DNA from: MAG-121220-bin8 sp965655865
GTDB lineage: Bacteria > Bacteroidota > Bacteroidia > Flavobacteriales > Flavobacteriaceae
Reading direction: 5' to 3'
Assembly (NCBI GenBank): GCA_965655865.1
Contig: CBFHJJ010000008.1
Location: 1-60,570 of the forward strand
Length of the DNA: 60,570 bases
In this document: positions 44,323 to 53,370 of the stretch, one piece after another
Layout: the number at the start of each line of letters is the position of its first letter
Position numbering within the stretch: position 1 is the first letter of the stretch
The notes under the pieces: generated by a model
The model's input: only the letters and a program-made list of their open reading frames with translations
The model's database searches: none
Told to the model about the DNA's origin: nothing
Position numbers and translations under genes: made by a program

Positions 44323-44937
44323 TTATATATCCTTTTTCTGAAAAAACACTTTTTCTTCAATTGATTTCCAGAGTAAAAGTGAAGCAATGGTGTTGTAAGG
44401 ACTCCATTTTTTTATAAAATCATCTAACTTTTGATCTGAAAGCTGATTTATATTATAATTGACCTTTATACTATTAATTAATGCTAAGTCTCCTTTTGAA
44501 AAGATATTTGTTTTAAAAAGTATAAATATCAAAAACATTTCAGCTGTCCACTTCCCAACTCCTTTAATCCTAGTCAGTTCTTTCACAACCTGTTTTTCAC
44601 TTATTTTTTCAAAATCAATTTTATTATCTCTAAAAAATAAATAAGTGTTTTTGATATAATCTACTTTTCTGTGGGATATGCCAATGGATTGCATTGTATT
44701 ATTTTCTATTTTTAGAATTTGATCTTTACTTTTATTCTTTATAAGGTTCAAAAATCTTTTTTTAATTGTTATAGCAGCTTTAAAACTTACTTGTTGCTCA
44801 ATTATTAGCAATGAAATAGCCTTGGAATAGTCAGATTCATACCTGTCTTTTAATGTAACGTCGTTTCTGAATTTAGATATCAAAAAAAACATAATTTCAT
44901 CATTTTTTAAATGATCAAATGCATCCTTAAAATCCAT
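44323..44937 (-). CDS. AlkA-type DNA-3-methyladenine glycosylase
   Basis: 204 residues from the ATG at 44937; the frame extends upstream but into the previous gene. The helix-hairpin-helix LTRIKGVGKWTAEMF (121-135) and catalytic Asp150 in KGDLAL define the HhH-GPD superfamily, AlkA branch, which removes alkylated bases from DNA. IIEQQVSFKAA is the family N-terminal motif. The short form lacks the AlkA N-terminal domain. TAATG overlap with the DUF2834 gene shows coupling. Confidence 0.87.
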   Translation of the reverse strand: MDFKDAFDHLKNDEIMFFLISKFRNDVTLKDRYESDYSKAISLLIIEQQVSFKAAITIKKRFLNLIKNKSKDQILKIENNTMQSIGISHRKVDYIKNTYLFFRDNKIDFEKISEKQVVKELTRIKGVGKWTAEMFLIFILFKTNIFSKGDLALINSIKVNYNINQLSDQKLDDFIKKWSPYNTIASLLLWKSIEEKVFFQKKDI

Positions 44938-45239
44938 TAGTTTTCGTGTGTATCGTAAAGGTATAATGGAAAAGCTAACGAAAAACCTACTACAAATAAA
45001 CAAATAATGTACTTTGAGATTTTAATTTTTTTTGATTTATATTGATAAATTAGATATATCATAAAAGTAGAGGCTGCTACCGTTAAGTCCATAGTTATCA
45101 TTGATACTGAATGTGTCCCATAAAAGATATCGTTCCAAAATCCATCCATTGACCATTGATTGTTTTGTAAAAAATTTATAAGGTGATAGTATGGAAGAAT
45201 TGTTCCTAATACACATAAAAGTAAATACAGTTTTTTCAT
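44937..45239 (-). CDS. DUF2834 membrane protein
   Basis: 100 residues, three membrane segments; recognised from YLLLCVLGTILPYYHLINFL and MITMDLTVAASTFMIYLIYQ. Function unknown. Its start codon overlaps the stop of the 59-aa basic protein upstream (ATGA) and its stop overlaps the glycosylase start. Confidence 0.75.
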   Translation of the reverse strand: MKKLYLLLCVLGTILPYYHLINFLQNNQWSMDGFWNDIFYGTHSVSMITMDLTVAASTFMIYLIYQYKSKKIKISKYIICLFVVGFSLAFPLYLYDTHEN

Positions 45240-45415
45240 TTCTTTTTCTTTTTAGAGACAATTTCTTGAATTTGTTTTTTGATTTTATTAATTCTCATTT
45301 TTCTAAATTCTACTTTAGAACTATCTCCACTTATTTCAGTTCTTAATATTCTTTTTTTAAGTTGATTAATTTTACGCCCTAATTTAGTCAGATCGTCTCT
45401 ATTTAATTTTCCCAT
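45236..45415 (-). CDS. Small basic coiled-coil protein, 59 aa
   Basis: Begins MGKLNRDDLTKLGRKINQLK and ends in five lysines after QIQEIVSKKKKK. It has heptad-like spacing of Leu/Ile and about one third Lys/Arg, so it may bind nucleic acid. Coupled by a 4-base overlap to DUF2834. Not recognised as a named family. Confidence 0.6.
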   Translation of the reverse strand: MGKLNRDDLTKLGRKINQLKKRILRTEISGDSSKVEFRKMRINKIKKQIQEIVSKKKKK

Positions 45416-45501
45416 TTTTTCAAAAATTAAGTGTTATTTACTAAAGTTACTAAAACATATTTATATAAAATAAATATAATAGTGTTCAATATGTGCAATT
45501 T

Positions 45502-46473
45502 TTAGAGTTTCAAATTTTGAATTATGTGATCCAATAATCTAGCCGCTAAAACAGATGTTTTGTTGTCAATATCAAAGTCTGGATTTAGTTCTGCAATATC
45601 ACATGAAATCAATTTTTTACTCATCAAAATAAAATCTAAAGCTTTGAAAACAAAGCTTGGGTTAAATCCTAATGGTGAGGGAGCGCTAACGCCAGGAGCA
45701 TAAGCAGATGAAAATCCATCTAAATCTATTGTTAAATATAAGTAATCTACTTTATCAATAAAGTCAATTAGTTTTTTTTGCAACGAGGAAGTAAAAGTTT
45801 CACATTCAAAATTAGAGACATATGAAACCTTAAGTTGATTAGCAATTTTAAAAAGATTTCTATCGTTAGATTGTTTTTGAATACCAATGGCAAAATAAGA
45901 TGTTGTTTTGTTTTTATTTAAGATTTGGTTGAAAGGAGTTCCTGAGTTTGGCTTAGTTTCGACAGTTCGCAAATCAAAATGTGCATCAAAATTGATTATT
46001 CCTATTTTATTTTTTGGAGTGTTAGAAATAGCATCTTTTATCCCATTAAAGTTGGCAATAGCTATATCGTGTCCTCCGCCCAGAGAAATTGGAAAAATTT
46101 TATTATTGATTAATTTTTTAATACTTAGAGATAAAGCTTTTTGACAATCTTCTAAGTCACTACCAACACAAATTAAGTCTCCGTAGTCTATAATTTTTTT
46201 GTCTATGAAATGAACGGGAATTTTTCCCAAACTGTTGCGAATGCTTTTTGGACCTTTTCGTGCGCCAATTCTACCTTGATTTCTTTTTACTCCTTCGTCA
46301 CAGACATACCCAATCAGTCCAATAGTGTTACAAAGATTTTTTTGAAACTTTTCAATATTAGAAAATTCTAATTTTTGATGCCAATACAGATTTTTAAATT
46401 GAGATTTTCTTCCAGAATAAAATTTTTTACTTCCACATCTATAATTAATATTTAATTCTTTAAAAAAACTCAT
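45502..46473 (-). CDS. hutG: Formimidoylglutamase HutG
   Basis: 323-residue ureohydrolase (arginase superfamily). The manganese motifs are SLGGGHDIAIAN, NFDAHFDLR and TIDLDGFSSAYAPGVS. Within the hut operon it hydrolyses formimidoyl-glutamate to glutamate and formamide, the last step of histidine degradation. It overlaps hutI by 4 bases. Confidence 0.9.
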   Translation of the reverse strand: MSFFKELNINYRCGSKKFYSGRKSQFKNLYWHQKLEFSNIEKFQKNLCNTIGLIGYVCDEGVKRNQGRIGARKGPKSIRNSLGKIPVHFIDKKIIDYGDLICVGSDLEDCQKALSLSIKKLINNKIFPISLGGGHDIAIANFNGIKDAISNTPKNKIGIINFDAHFDLRTVETKPNSGTPFNQILNKNKTTSYFAIGIQKQSNDRNLFKIANQLKVSYVSNFECETFTSSLQKKLIDFIDKVDYLYLTIDLDGFSSAYAPGVSAPSPLGFNPSFVFKALDFILMSKKLISCDIAELNPDFDIDNKTSVLAARLLDHIIQNLKL

Positions 46474-47708
46474 TTTAATATTTCTTTTCCTTTTAAAAAA
46501 ACTTTTTCAATACAATTATTTCCAAATGAATATGGAATAAAGTTGTAAGAACTAATTTTATGAGTTAAAATTAAATTTGCTAATTTACCTTTAGTGATAG
46601 ATCCTACTTTTTTCTGTAATTTCATTGCATATGCACCGTTAATTGTAGCAGCATTAATAGCTTCCTTTGGAGTCATTAGCATTTTTATACATGCGCCGGA
46701 AACTACGAAATTCATATTTCCAGATGGGGTTGAGCCAGGGTTATAGTCAGATGCTAAAGCTAATGGCAAACCTAAATCTATCATTTTTCTTGCAGGAGTA
46801 TATGGAATATTTAAAAAATATGAGCAGTTTGGTAGTGAAACAGGTATTGTTTGGGTTCCTTTTAAAGTTTCGATATCCTCATCATTTATTTTTTCTAAAT
46901 GATCTACTGACAACACATTGTTATTAACAGCTACTTGAATACCTCCAATACTAGTAAATTGATTTACATGTATTTTACCCACTAAACCCAGCTTTAATCC
47001 AGCTTGTAATATTTGATTAGTGTCTTCTGCCGAAAAATAGTTAGTTTCACAAAAAATATCGATAAAATCTGCTAGGTTTTCTTTATCAATTACAGGGAGA
47101 ACATCATCAATTAGCATTTTAATGTAGCCTTTCTTATTATTTTTATATTCCATTGGAACTGCATGAGCACCTAAAAAAGTAGCTTTTATTTCTATTGGGT
47201 AATTACTTTTTAATTTTTTAATAACACGTAACATTTTAAGTTCAGCATCTTTAGCTAATCCGTATCCAGATTTGATTTCGACAGCTCCAGTTCCTAGGCT
47301 TATTATTTCCTCCAAACGAACTTTACTTTGATTATATAAATCTTTTTCTGAGGTTTCCTGTAATTTTTTTGCTGAATTTAAAATACCTCCTCCATTTTCA
47401 GCTATTTTCTCGTAAGATAATCCGTTAATTCTATCTACGAATTCGTCCTCTCTACTATCCGCATAAACAAGATGAGTGTGAGAGTCACACCAAGATGGAA
47501 GTACCAATTTTCCTGTAGCATCAATTGTTTTGAATTTAGTTTTCGGACAATTTTTCATAATACCAAAATCTGAGATTAAGCCATTTTCAACCAATAAAAA
47601 TGCGTTTTTTATTGTAGGTAAAATGTTCATTTCTTTTCCAGAAAGAAAATCAATACTAGTTTCTCTCACTTGAACTAGTTCTTTGATATTTGTAAAAAGT
47701 AAATTCAT
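46470..47708 (-). CDS. hutI: Imidazolonepropionase HutI
   Basis: 412-residue amidohydrolase-superfamily enzyme. Motifs: LPSWCDSHTHLVYADSREDEF with the HxH metal site, GGGILNSA, GTGAVEIKSGYGL and LGAHAVP, later VDHLEKI and ALASDYNPGS. It opens the imidazolone ring to formimidoyl-glutamate. One-base overlap (TAATG) with hutU. Confidence 0.94.
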   Translation of the reverse strand: MNLLFTNIKELVQVRETSIDFLSGKEMNILPTIKNAFLLVENGLISDFGIMKNCPKTKFKTIDATGKLVLPSWCDSHTHLVYADSREDEFVDRINGLSYEKIAENGGGILNSAKKLQETSEKDLYNQSKVRLEEIISLGTGAVEIKSGYGLAKDAELKMLRVIKKLKSNYPIEIKATFLGAHAVPMEYKNNKKGYIKMLIDDVLPVIDKENLADFIDIFCETNYFSAEDTNQILQAGLKLGLVGKIHVNQFTSIGGIQVAVNNNVLSVDHLEKINDEDIETLKGTQTIPVSLPNCSYFLNIPYTPARKMIDLGLPLALASDYNPGSTPSGNMNFVVSGACIKMLMTPKEAINAATINGAYAMKLQKKVGSITKGKLANLILTHKISSYNFIPYSFGNNCIEKVFLKGKEILK

Positions 47709-49705
47709 TAAAATAAATCTTTAAGAATATTTTCGTCAACCAAATTAGGTAAAGTAATTGCTAACTTTGGAGTTCTTAACATTTCTCTTTTAGCTGTATA
47801 AATAGCCTCGCTATTTCTTGCCCAACTTCTCCTAGCTATACCATTATTAACATCGTAGAAAAGCATATTTTTTAATTTTTTTTCTGCTTCTTTAGACCCG
47901 TCTAACAACATTCCAAACCCCCCGTTTATAACTTCTCCCCAGCCAACTCCACCGCCATTGTGAATTGAGACCCATGTTGCTCCTCTAAAACTATCTCCAA
48001 TTACATTATGAATTGCCATATCTGCTGTATATTTACTACCATCATATATGTTTGAGGTTTCTCTGAATGGAGAATCTGTTCCACTTACATCATGATGGTC
48101 TCTTCCCAAAATAATAGGCCCAATTTCACCTTCAGCTATGGCATTATTAAAAGCTTCAGCAATTTTTATTCTTCCCTCAGCATCTGCATATAAGATTCGC
48201 GCTTTAGATCCAACAACCAATTTATTAGATTTCGCATTCTTTATCCAAGTAATATTATCTTGCATTTGTAATTTAATTTCAGAAGGAGAATTCTTCATCA
48301 AGTTTTCTAAAATATTTTTAGCAATCTCATCTGTTTTGTCTAAATCCTTTTCTTTTCCAGATGCACAAACCCACCTAAAAGGACCAAAACCAAAGTCAAA
48401 ACACATTGGCCCTAAAATATCTTGCACATATGATGAATATTTAAAATCAATATTATTTTCAGCCATAATGTCTGCTCCAGCTCTTGAAGCTTCCAAAAGA
48501 AAAGCATTCCCATAATCAAAAAAGTAAGTTCCTTTTTTGGTGTGATTATTAATAGCTTTAGCATGTTTTTTTAAGGAAGTCTGTACTTTTTCTTTAAACA
48601 ATTTGGGATTTTCTTTTATTAATACATTGGATTCTTCAAAAGACAAATCAGCAGGATAGTAACCTCCAGTCCACGGGATGTGTAAAGAAGTTTGATCAGA
48701 ACCGATATCCACAAATATATTTTCTTTATCAAAACACTCCCAAACCTCAATAATATTTCCAATATAAGCTATGGAAATTACTTCGTTATTTTTCTTTGCA
48801 TCAAGTGTTCTTTCAACCAAAACGTCAATATTATCAATTAAAACATCAACCCAACCTTGTAAGTATCTTTTAGAAGCAGCTTTTTTGTTGATCTCAGCAC
48901 AAATAGTAATGCATCCTGCAATATTTCCTGCTTTCGGCTGAGCTCCGCTCATGCCACCTAAACCAGATGTTAAAAATATTTTGCCATTTGGACTCTCTCC
49001 TTTTTTTAATATTTTTCTAAACGCATTCATTACAGTGATAGTAGTACCGTGAACAATTCCCTGAGGACCTATATACATAAATGAACCTGCTGTCATTTGA
49101 CCATATTGAGTAACTCCTAAAGCATTAAATTTTTCCCAATCGTTTGGTTTGGAATAGTTAGGAATCATCATTCCATTTGTTATGACCACTCTTGGAGCAT
49201 TTTTTGACGATGGAAATAAACCCATTGGATGACCAGAATATAGATGCAAAGTCTGTTCATCTGACATAACTGCTAAATACTTCATGACTAAAAGATACTG
49301 AGCCCAGTTCTGAAAAACAGCACCATTACCCCCATAAGTAATTAATTCCTCTGGGTGTTGGGCAACTTCAGCGTTCAGATTATTTTGTATCATCATCATA
49401 ATTGCAGCAGCTTCTAATGTTTTGGCAGGGTATTCTGAAATTGGTCTAGCGTAAATTTTATATTTGGGTTTGAACCGATACATATAAATTCTTCCAAATT
49501 CATTTAATTCTTTGGCAAATTCAACTGCCAACTCTTGATGCCATTCTTTTGGAAAATAACGCAAGGAATTTTTAATAGCTAATTTTTTTTCCTTAATGGA
49601 TAAAATCTCCATTCTTTTAGGAGCTCTGTTAATTTCTACTGACAATGATATTTTTGGAGGCAAGAATTTAGGTATCCCCTGTAATATTTGATCTTTAAAT
49701 ATCAT
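47708..49705 (-). CDS. hutU: Urocanate hydratase HutU
   Basis: 665-residue NAD-dependent enzyme converting urocanate to imidazolone propionate. Family landmarks include LYSGHPMGLFPS, GQMTAGSFMYIGPQGIVHGTT, GLGGMSGAQPKA, and CFDFGFGPFRWVCASG with the conserved Cys. It is of the long form (over 650 residues) rather than the 550-residue form. It overlaps hutH by 4 bases. Confidence 0.94.
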   Translation of the reverse strand: MIFKDQILQGIPKFLPPKISLSVEINRAPKRMEILSIKEKKLAIKNSLRYFPKEWHQELAVEFAKELNEFGRIYMYRFKPKYKIYARPISEYPAKTLEAAAIMMMIQNNLNAEVAQHPEELITYGGNGAVFQNWAQYLLVMKYLAVMSDEQTLHLYSGHPMGLFPSSKNAPRVVITNGMMIPNYSKPNDWEKFNALGVTQYGQMTAGSFMYIGPQGIVHGTTITVMNAFRKILKKGESPNGKIFLTSGLGGMSGAQPKAGNIAGCITICAEINKKAASKRYLQGWVDVLIDNIDVLVERTLDAKKNNEVISIAYIGNIIEVWECFDKENIFVDIGSDQTSLHIPWTGGYYPADLSFEESNVLIKENPKLFKEKVQTSLKKHAKAINNHTKKGTYFFDYGNAFLLEASRAGADIMAENNIDFKYSSYVQDILGPMCFDFGFGPFRWVCASGKEKDLDKTDEIAKNILENLMKNSPSEIKLQMQDNITWIKNAKSNKLVVGSKARILYADAEGRIKIAEAFNNAIAEGEIGPIILGRDHHDVSGTDSPFRETSNIYDGSKYTADMAIHNVIGDSFRGATWVSIHNGGGVGWGEVINGGFGMLLDGSKEAEKKLKNMLFYDVNNGIARRSWARNSEAIYTAKREMLRTPKLAITLPNLVDENILKDLF

Positions 49706-51201
49706 ACTTTAAACTTTTTGTTCTCAACCATATCAATTATTTTATTAATATCATCTTTAAGAAGGCGATCATCTTCAAGTTTTTTAACTTTTTCCCTAAT
49801 AATAGCATGATTTTGTTCTATGATTTTCGAAAAAGTATTAGGTCTTCTAAATTCTAAAGCTTGAGCTGCATACATTAATTCAATGGCCAATATTTTTTCT
49901 AAATTTTTTAAAATTTGATTAAACTGACGGCTAGAAATACTACCCATAGAAACGTGATCCTCTTGTCCCAAAGATGTTGGGATACTATCGGATGACGGAG
50001 GGAAACATAAAGATTTATTTTCTGAAACTAAGGCTGCCGTTGTGTATTGCGGAATCATGAATCCAGAATTTAACCCTCCATTATTTGTTAATAATCTAGG
50101 CAATCCATATTTGCCTTCTAACAACAAATAACATCGTCTGTCTGAAATATTTCCTAGTTCTGAAACTGCAATGGAGCAATAATCTATTGCCATTGCTAAT
50201 AGCTGACCATGAAAATTACCGCCTGAAATAGCTTCGCTTTCACTTAAAATAATGGGATTATCTGTAACTGAATTCATTTCTATCTCGGCCAATTCTAAAA
50301 GATGAGAATATGCATTTCTAGATGCGCCGTGCACTTGAGGAATACAGCGCATTGAATAAGGATCCTGTACGCGTTCGCAATTTTCGTGAGAAAACATGTT
50401 TTGAGAGTTTTTGAACAAGTTTCTCATTCTTTCGGCTACTATTATACTTCCTTCAAAGGGTCTTATTTCATGTAATTCTTTTTTAAATGGAGACGAACTG
50501 CCATTGTAACCTTCAATACTCATAGCTCCACAAACATCAGCTAAATCTAGTAAGTATTCCATTTTTTTTAGGCCGCTTATAACGTGTGAAAGGATAAATT
50601 GAGTTCCATTTATTAGTCCTAAACCTTCTTTAGCTTCTAGTTGAATGATGTCTAATTGGTGGCTTTTTAAAACTTTTTTGGCTGAAATAATTTTATTATC
50701 TATCCAAAATTCACCTTCACCAATTATTGGCAAGAATAAATGAGATAAAGGAGCTAGATCGCCCGAAGCGCCAACCGAACCTTGTATTGGGACTGTTGGA
50801 ATTAAATCATTTTTAATAAAATAAATAATCCGTTTAATTAATGATAATCGAACTCCGGAAAATCCTTGACAAAGTGCTTGCACTTTACATATCAACATGA
50901 TCTTAGAAAGTTGTTTGTCAATGTTTTTGCCAACTCCTACGGCATGTGTTAACAACAAATTTTTTTGTAAATCATTAGTTTCTGTAGAACTAATTTGTAC
51001 ATCACATAATGGACCAAAACCAGTATTAATTCCATAAACTGCTTTTCTTTTACTTACGATTTTTTCTACTTTTTTTCTACTTTTTTCTATCTTTTGAATT
51101 GCTTCAAAAGTTAATTCTCCGTGTATTTTTCCATCAGCTAAAGCAATAATTTTATTTATTGTTAATTTATCTATTCCGTATTTAAATATCATCTTTTTCA
51201 A
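49702..51201 (-). CDS. hutH: Histidine ammonia-lyase HutH
   Basis: 499-residue first enzyme of histidine degradation, releasing ammonia to form urocanate. The MIO prosthetic group forms from Ala145-Ser146-Gly147 in GSVGASGDLAPL. YGINTGFGPL and QDPYSMRCIPQVHGA are active-site signatures. Start at 51201; the ATG three codons later is an alternative. The operon order is H-U-I-G with overlapping ends, sufficient for full degradation to glutamate. Confidence 0.94.
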   Translation of the reverse strand: MKKMIFKYGIDKLTINKIIALADGKIHGELTFEAIQKIEKSRKKVEKIVSKRKAVYGINTGFGPLCDVQISSTETNDLQKNLLLTHAVGVGKNIDKQLSKIMLICKVQALCQGFSGVRLSLIKRIIYFIKNDLIPTVPIQGSVGASGDLAPLSHLFLPIIGEGEFWIDNKIISAKKVLKSHQLDIIQLEAKEGLGLINGTQFILSHVISGLKKMEYLLDLADVCGAMSIEGYNGSSSPFKKELHEIRPFEGSIIVAERMRNLFKNSQNMFSHENCERVQDPYSMRCIPQVHGASRNAYSHLLELAEIEMNSVTDNPIILSESEAISGGNFHGQLLAMAIDYCSIAVSELGNISDRRCYLLLEGKYGLPRLLTNNGGLNSGFMIPQYTTAALVSENKSLCFPPSSDSIPTSLGQEDHVSMGSISSRQFNQILKNLEKILAIELMYAAQALEFRRPNTFSKIIEQNHAIIREKVKKLEDDRLLKDDINKIIDMVENKKFKV

Positions 51202-51305
51202 GTATGCGATTTATTAACTAAGTTATTATTATTTTTTGAAGAAAACGGATTCGCCTATTTAGCTTTAACTGTGTTATCTTACTATTAAATTAGTAAAAAT
51301 TAATT

Positions 51306-51800
51306 TTAGTTTTTTTCGAAATATCCTTTTTCGAAATTTTTTACAACTTGATCCCATTTGAAGTATTGACCATGCATTGTTATATATACACCAGCTTTTA
51401 AAGTTTGAACATATGATAAAGCACACCCTAGATTAAAAAACCCATCAGAGGAGCTTCCAAAGGCATAAGGGATCATTGCTCCTGTTAAAATTATAGTCTT
51501 AGTAATTTGTTCTTTGGCAATAGCTTTTGCAGTTTTTACCATAGTATCAGTGCCATGGGTAATTAAAATTTTATCTGATTTACACCCTTTGCAGCTTGCT
51601 ATTATTGAATTAACGTGTGATAAATCCATTTCTAAGCTATCTATCATCATTAAAGTTTCAACTTTAACTTTTAAACGACAGTGACTTCTTTTAAGCATCT
51701 CTGGTAAATGAGTTTTTTCAAAATATAAATTACCATTTTTATAATTATAGCTTTTATCAAAAGTTCCACCAGTTATAAAAATTTGAATAGAGTCCCTCAT
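51306..51800 (-). CDS. Single-domain asparaginase-like protein
   Basis: 164 residues covering only the N-terminal domain of type I asparaginases: ITGGTFDKSYN (first catalytic Thr), ITHGTDTMVKTA (second Thr-Asp pair) and ILTGAMIPYAFGSSDG-like segment. The C-terminal domain (about 150 residues) is missing, with a normal stop. It lies 104 bases before hutH on the same strand. Short stand-alone versions exist in other bacteria, so it may be a family of its own rather than a truncation. Confidence 0.75.
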   Translation of the reverse strand: MRDSIQIFITGGTFDKSYNYKNGNLYFEKTHLPEMLKRSHCRLKVKVETLMMIDSLEMDLSHVNSIIASCKGCKSDKILITHGTDTMVKTAKAIAKEQITKTIILTGAMIPYAFGSSSDGFFNLGCALSYVQTLKAGVYITMHGQYFKWDQVVKNFEKGYFEKN

Positions 51801-51803
51801 TTT

Positions 51804-52844
51804 TTAATTTATTTCTTTGGCAATCAGCATATAAATAGGAAAATGATCACTAAATCCACCCAAAAATCTTCCTCCTGCAAAACTTCTAAATGGATATCCT
51901 TCATACTTACCATCTTGATTAATCAGATATTTTTTATTAAAAACCCCTGCTTTTAAAAAAAAGTGCCCTGAATTGTTTAAAAGTTGACTTGAAATCATAA
52001 ACTGATCAAGCATATCCCATTTTCCTCTATAATTATAGCTTCCAAATCCTTTCTTATATAGTTTTTCTGTTGGATTAAAAAGCTCATTATTTTTAACTTT
52101 TGACTTATTACCGTTAGTTTTTAGAATAGGTTTGATACTCTTGTCTGTTGGGTTGTCGTTAAAGTCACCCATATTTATAATTTTAGACTTTGGGTCTGTT
52201 ATTAAAATAGAATCAATTATTTTTTTATTTAATTGACTAGCTAATATTCTTCCTTTTTCACTTCTCATTCTTCCTCCAGAACGAGATGGCCAATGATTAA
52301 CAATGAAATGAATTAGTTCATTGTCTAAATAGCCTGAAACCAATAAATGATCTCTTGTAAAATCAGTTTCTCCATTATCTCTTTTTAAGTATAGTGAGTA
52401 TGCTTTTGTAAATATTGGTGTAAACCTATTTGTTTTGAAAAGTAAACCTACATCAACCCCTCTTTCGTCAGGAGAATCAAAATGAGCAATACCATATCCT
52501 TCATTTTTTAATTCTTCATTATTAATTAAATCTATTAATACTTTTTTGTTTTCGATTTCACAAAGGCCAATTATTGAGGGAGAGGTTCCTACAATATCTT
52601 TTCCGATTTCTGATAATACTCTTGCTATGTTTTTTGATTTTTGGAGGTAAATATCTTCGGTCCATTTATCTCTTCCCTCAGGGGTTCTATCGTCATCAAA
52701 AGTTTTAGGATCATCAATTGTGTCAAATAAATTTTCAACATTGTAAAAGGCAATTGTATTAACACTATATTTTTTAGATGGATCAATTTGAGACCAACCT
52801 ACAAATGATATCAATGAAATTAAAACAATAATAAATCTGTTCAT
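51804..52844 (-). CDS. Secreted endonuclease/exonuclease/phosphatase family protein
   Basis: 346 residues with a signal peptide (cleaved near VGWSQ). EEP fold motifs: AFYNVENLFDTIDDPKT, GLCEIENKKVL, NHWPSRSGGRMRSE, MGDFNDNPTD and the terminal SDHFPI. It may be a DNase or phosphodiesterase acting in the periplasm. It precedes the asparaginase gene by 3 bases. Confidence 0.88.
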   Translation of the reverse strand: MNRFIIVLISLISFVGWSQIDPSKKYSVNTIAFYNVENLFDTIDDPKTFDDDRTPEGRDKWTEDIYLQKSKNIARVLSEIGKDIVGTSPSIIGLCEIENKKVLIDLINNEELKNEGYGIAHFDSPDERGVDVGLLFKTNRFTPIFTKAYSLYLKRDNGETDFTRDHLLVSGYLDNELIHFIVNHWPSRSGGRMRSEKGRILASQLNKKIIDSILITDPKSKIINMGDFNDNPTDKSIKPILKTNGNKSKVKNNELFNPTEKLYKKGFGSYNYRGKWDMLDQFMISSQLLNNSGHFFLKAGVFNKKYLINQDGKYEGYPFRSFAGGRFLGGFSDHFPIYMLIAKEIN

Positions 52845-52933
52845 ATATTTATTTTGAATTTAAAATTACAAACATTTAATTTATAAATGTATGTTATAAA
52901 AATAAACTAACTTTAAGTAAAATATATTTCAAA

Positions 52934-53032
52934 ATGTTAAAATTAAACTGTAATTGCTCATGCGATAGTTGTAAAAATGGTAACTGTTCAGGATGTACTT
53001 GTGAAACTTGTACGTGCGAAAATTGTTGTTAA
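52934..53032 (+). CDS. Metallothionein-like Cys-rich peptide, 32 aa
   Basis: A short frame from ATG 52934 with 11 cysteines in 32 residues: MLKLNCNCSCDSCKNGNCSG then CTCETCTCENCC. The CxC and CxxC spacing (Cys 6, 8, 10, 13, 18, 21, 23, 26, 28, 31, 32) resembles metallothioneins, without aromatic residues or histidine. It probably binds Zn, Cu or Cd in the cytosol. It does not clearly match the SmtA family. The small membrane protein follows 49 bases downstream. Confidence 0.65.
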   Translation: MLKLNCNCSCDSCKNGNCSGCTCETCTCENCC

Positions 53033-53056
53033 TTTTTATGTTTTATACTTTATAAT

Positions 53057-53064
53057 TAGTTTTG
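53057..53064 (+). promoter_or_regulatory. -7 box before the 74-aa membrane protein
   Basis: TAGTTTTG fits TAnnTTTG, 17 bases before ATG 53082, so the membrane protein gene can be transcribed separately from the Cys-rich peptide. Confidence 0.45.
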
Positions 53065-53081
53065 CTACTAATTTATTGTAA

Positions 53082-53306
53082 ATGAAAAATACTATCGTAA
53101 AACTTGTAAGAATAGGACTTAGAATACACTCTCTATTTCATTTATTAGAATTTATTTCGGCTTTGTATGAGAAGGCATATATAACAGCAACAATAGCATT
53201 TATTGCTATGTTTTTGGAACTTATAGCTAGTTTTTTACTTCCAAAAGAGCATATCCATATAAAACCATTCATTTCTGATGTTCACGAATCTTGTGACAAA
53301 CATTAA
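53082..53306 (+). CDS. Small membrane protein with His-rich tail, 74 aa
   Basis: One or two hydrophobic segments (about 18-28 and 34-53) followed by a tail with five His and one Cys (KEHIHIKPFISDVHESCDKH). The tail could bind metal. Directly downstream of the metallothionein-like gene, which supports, without proof, a shared metal role. Not recognised. Confidence 0.6.
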   Translation: MKNTIVKLVRIGLRIHSLFHLLEFISALYEKAYITATIAFIAMFLELIASFLLPKEHIHIKPFISDVHESCDKH

Positions 53307-53370
53307 ACATTCTTTTTAGTATGTTTAATATTTTTATAAATTAGTATTTATAACTTTAAAATACATTTTT

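Noticed and set aside
44220..44417. 65-aa + frame with IFWSFLVIFDHFF
   Set aside because: It is the translation of phased T-tracts and runs into the glycosylase 3' end on the other strand.
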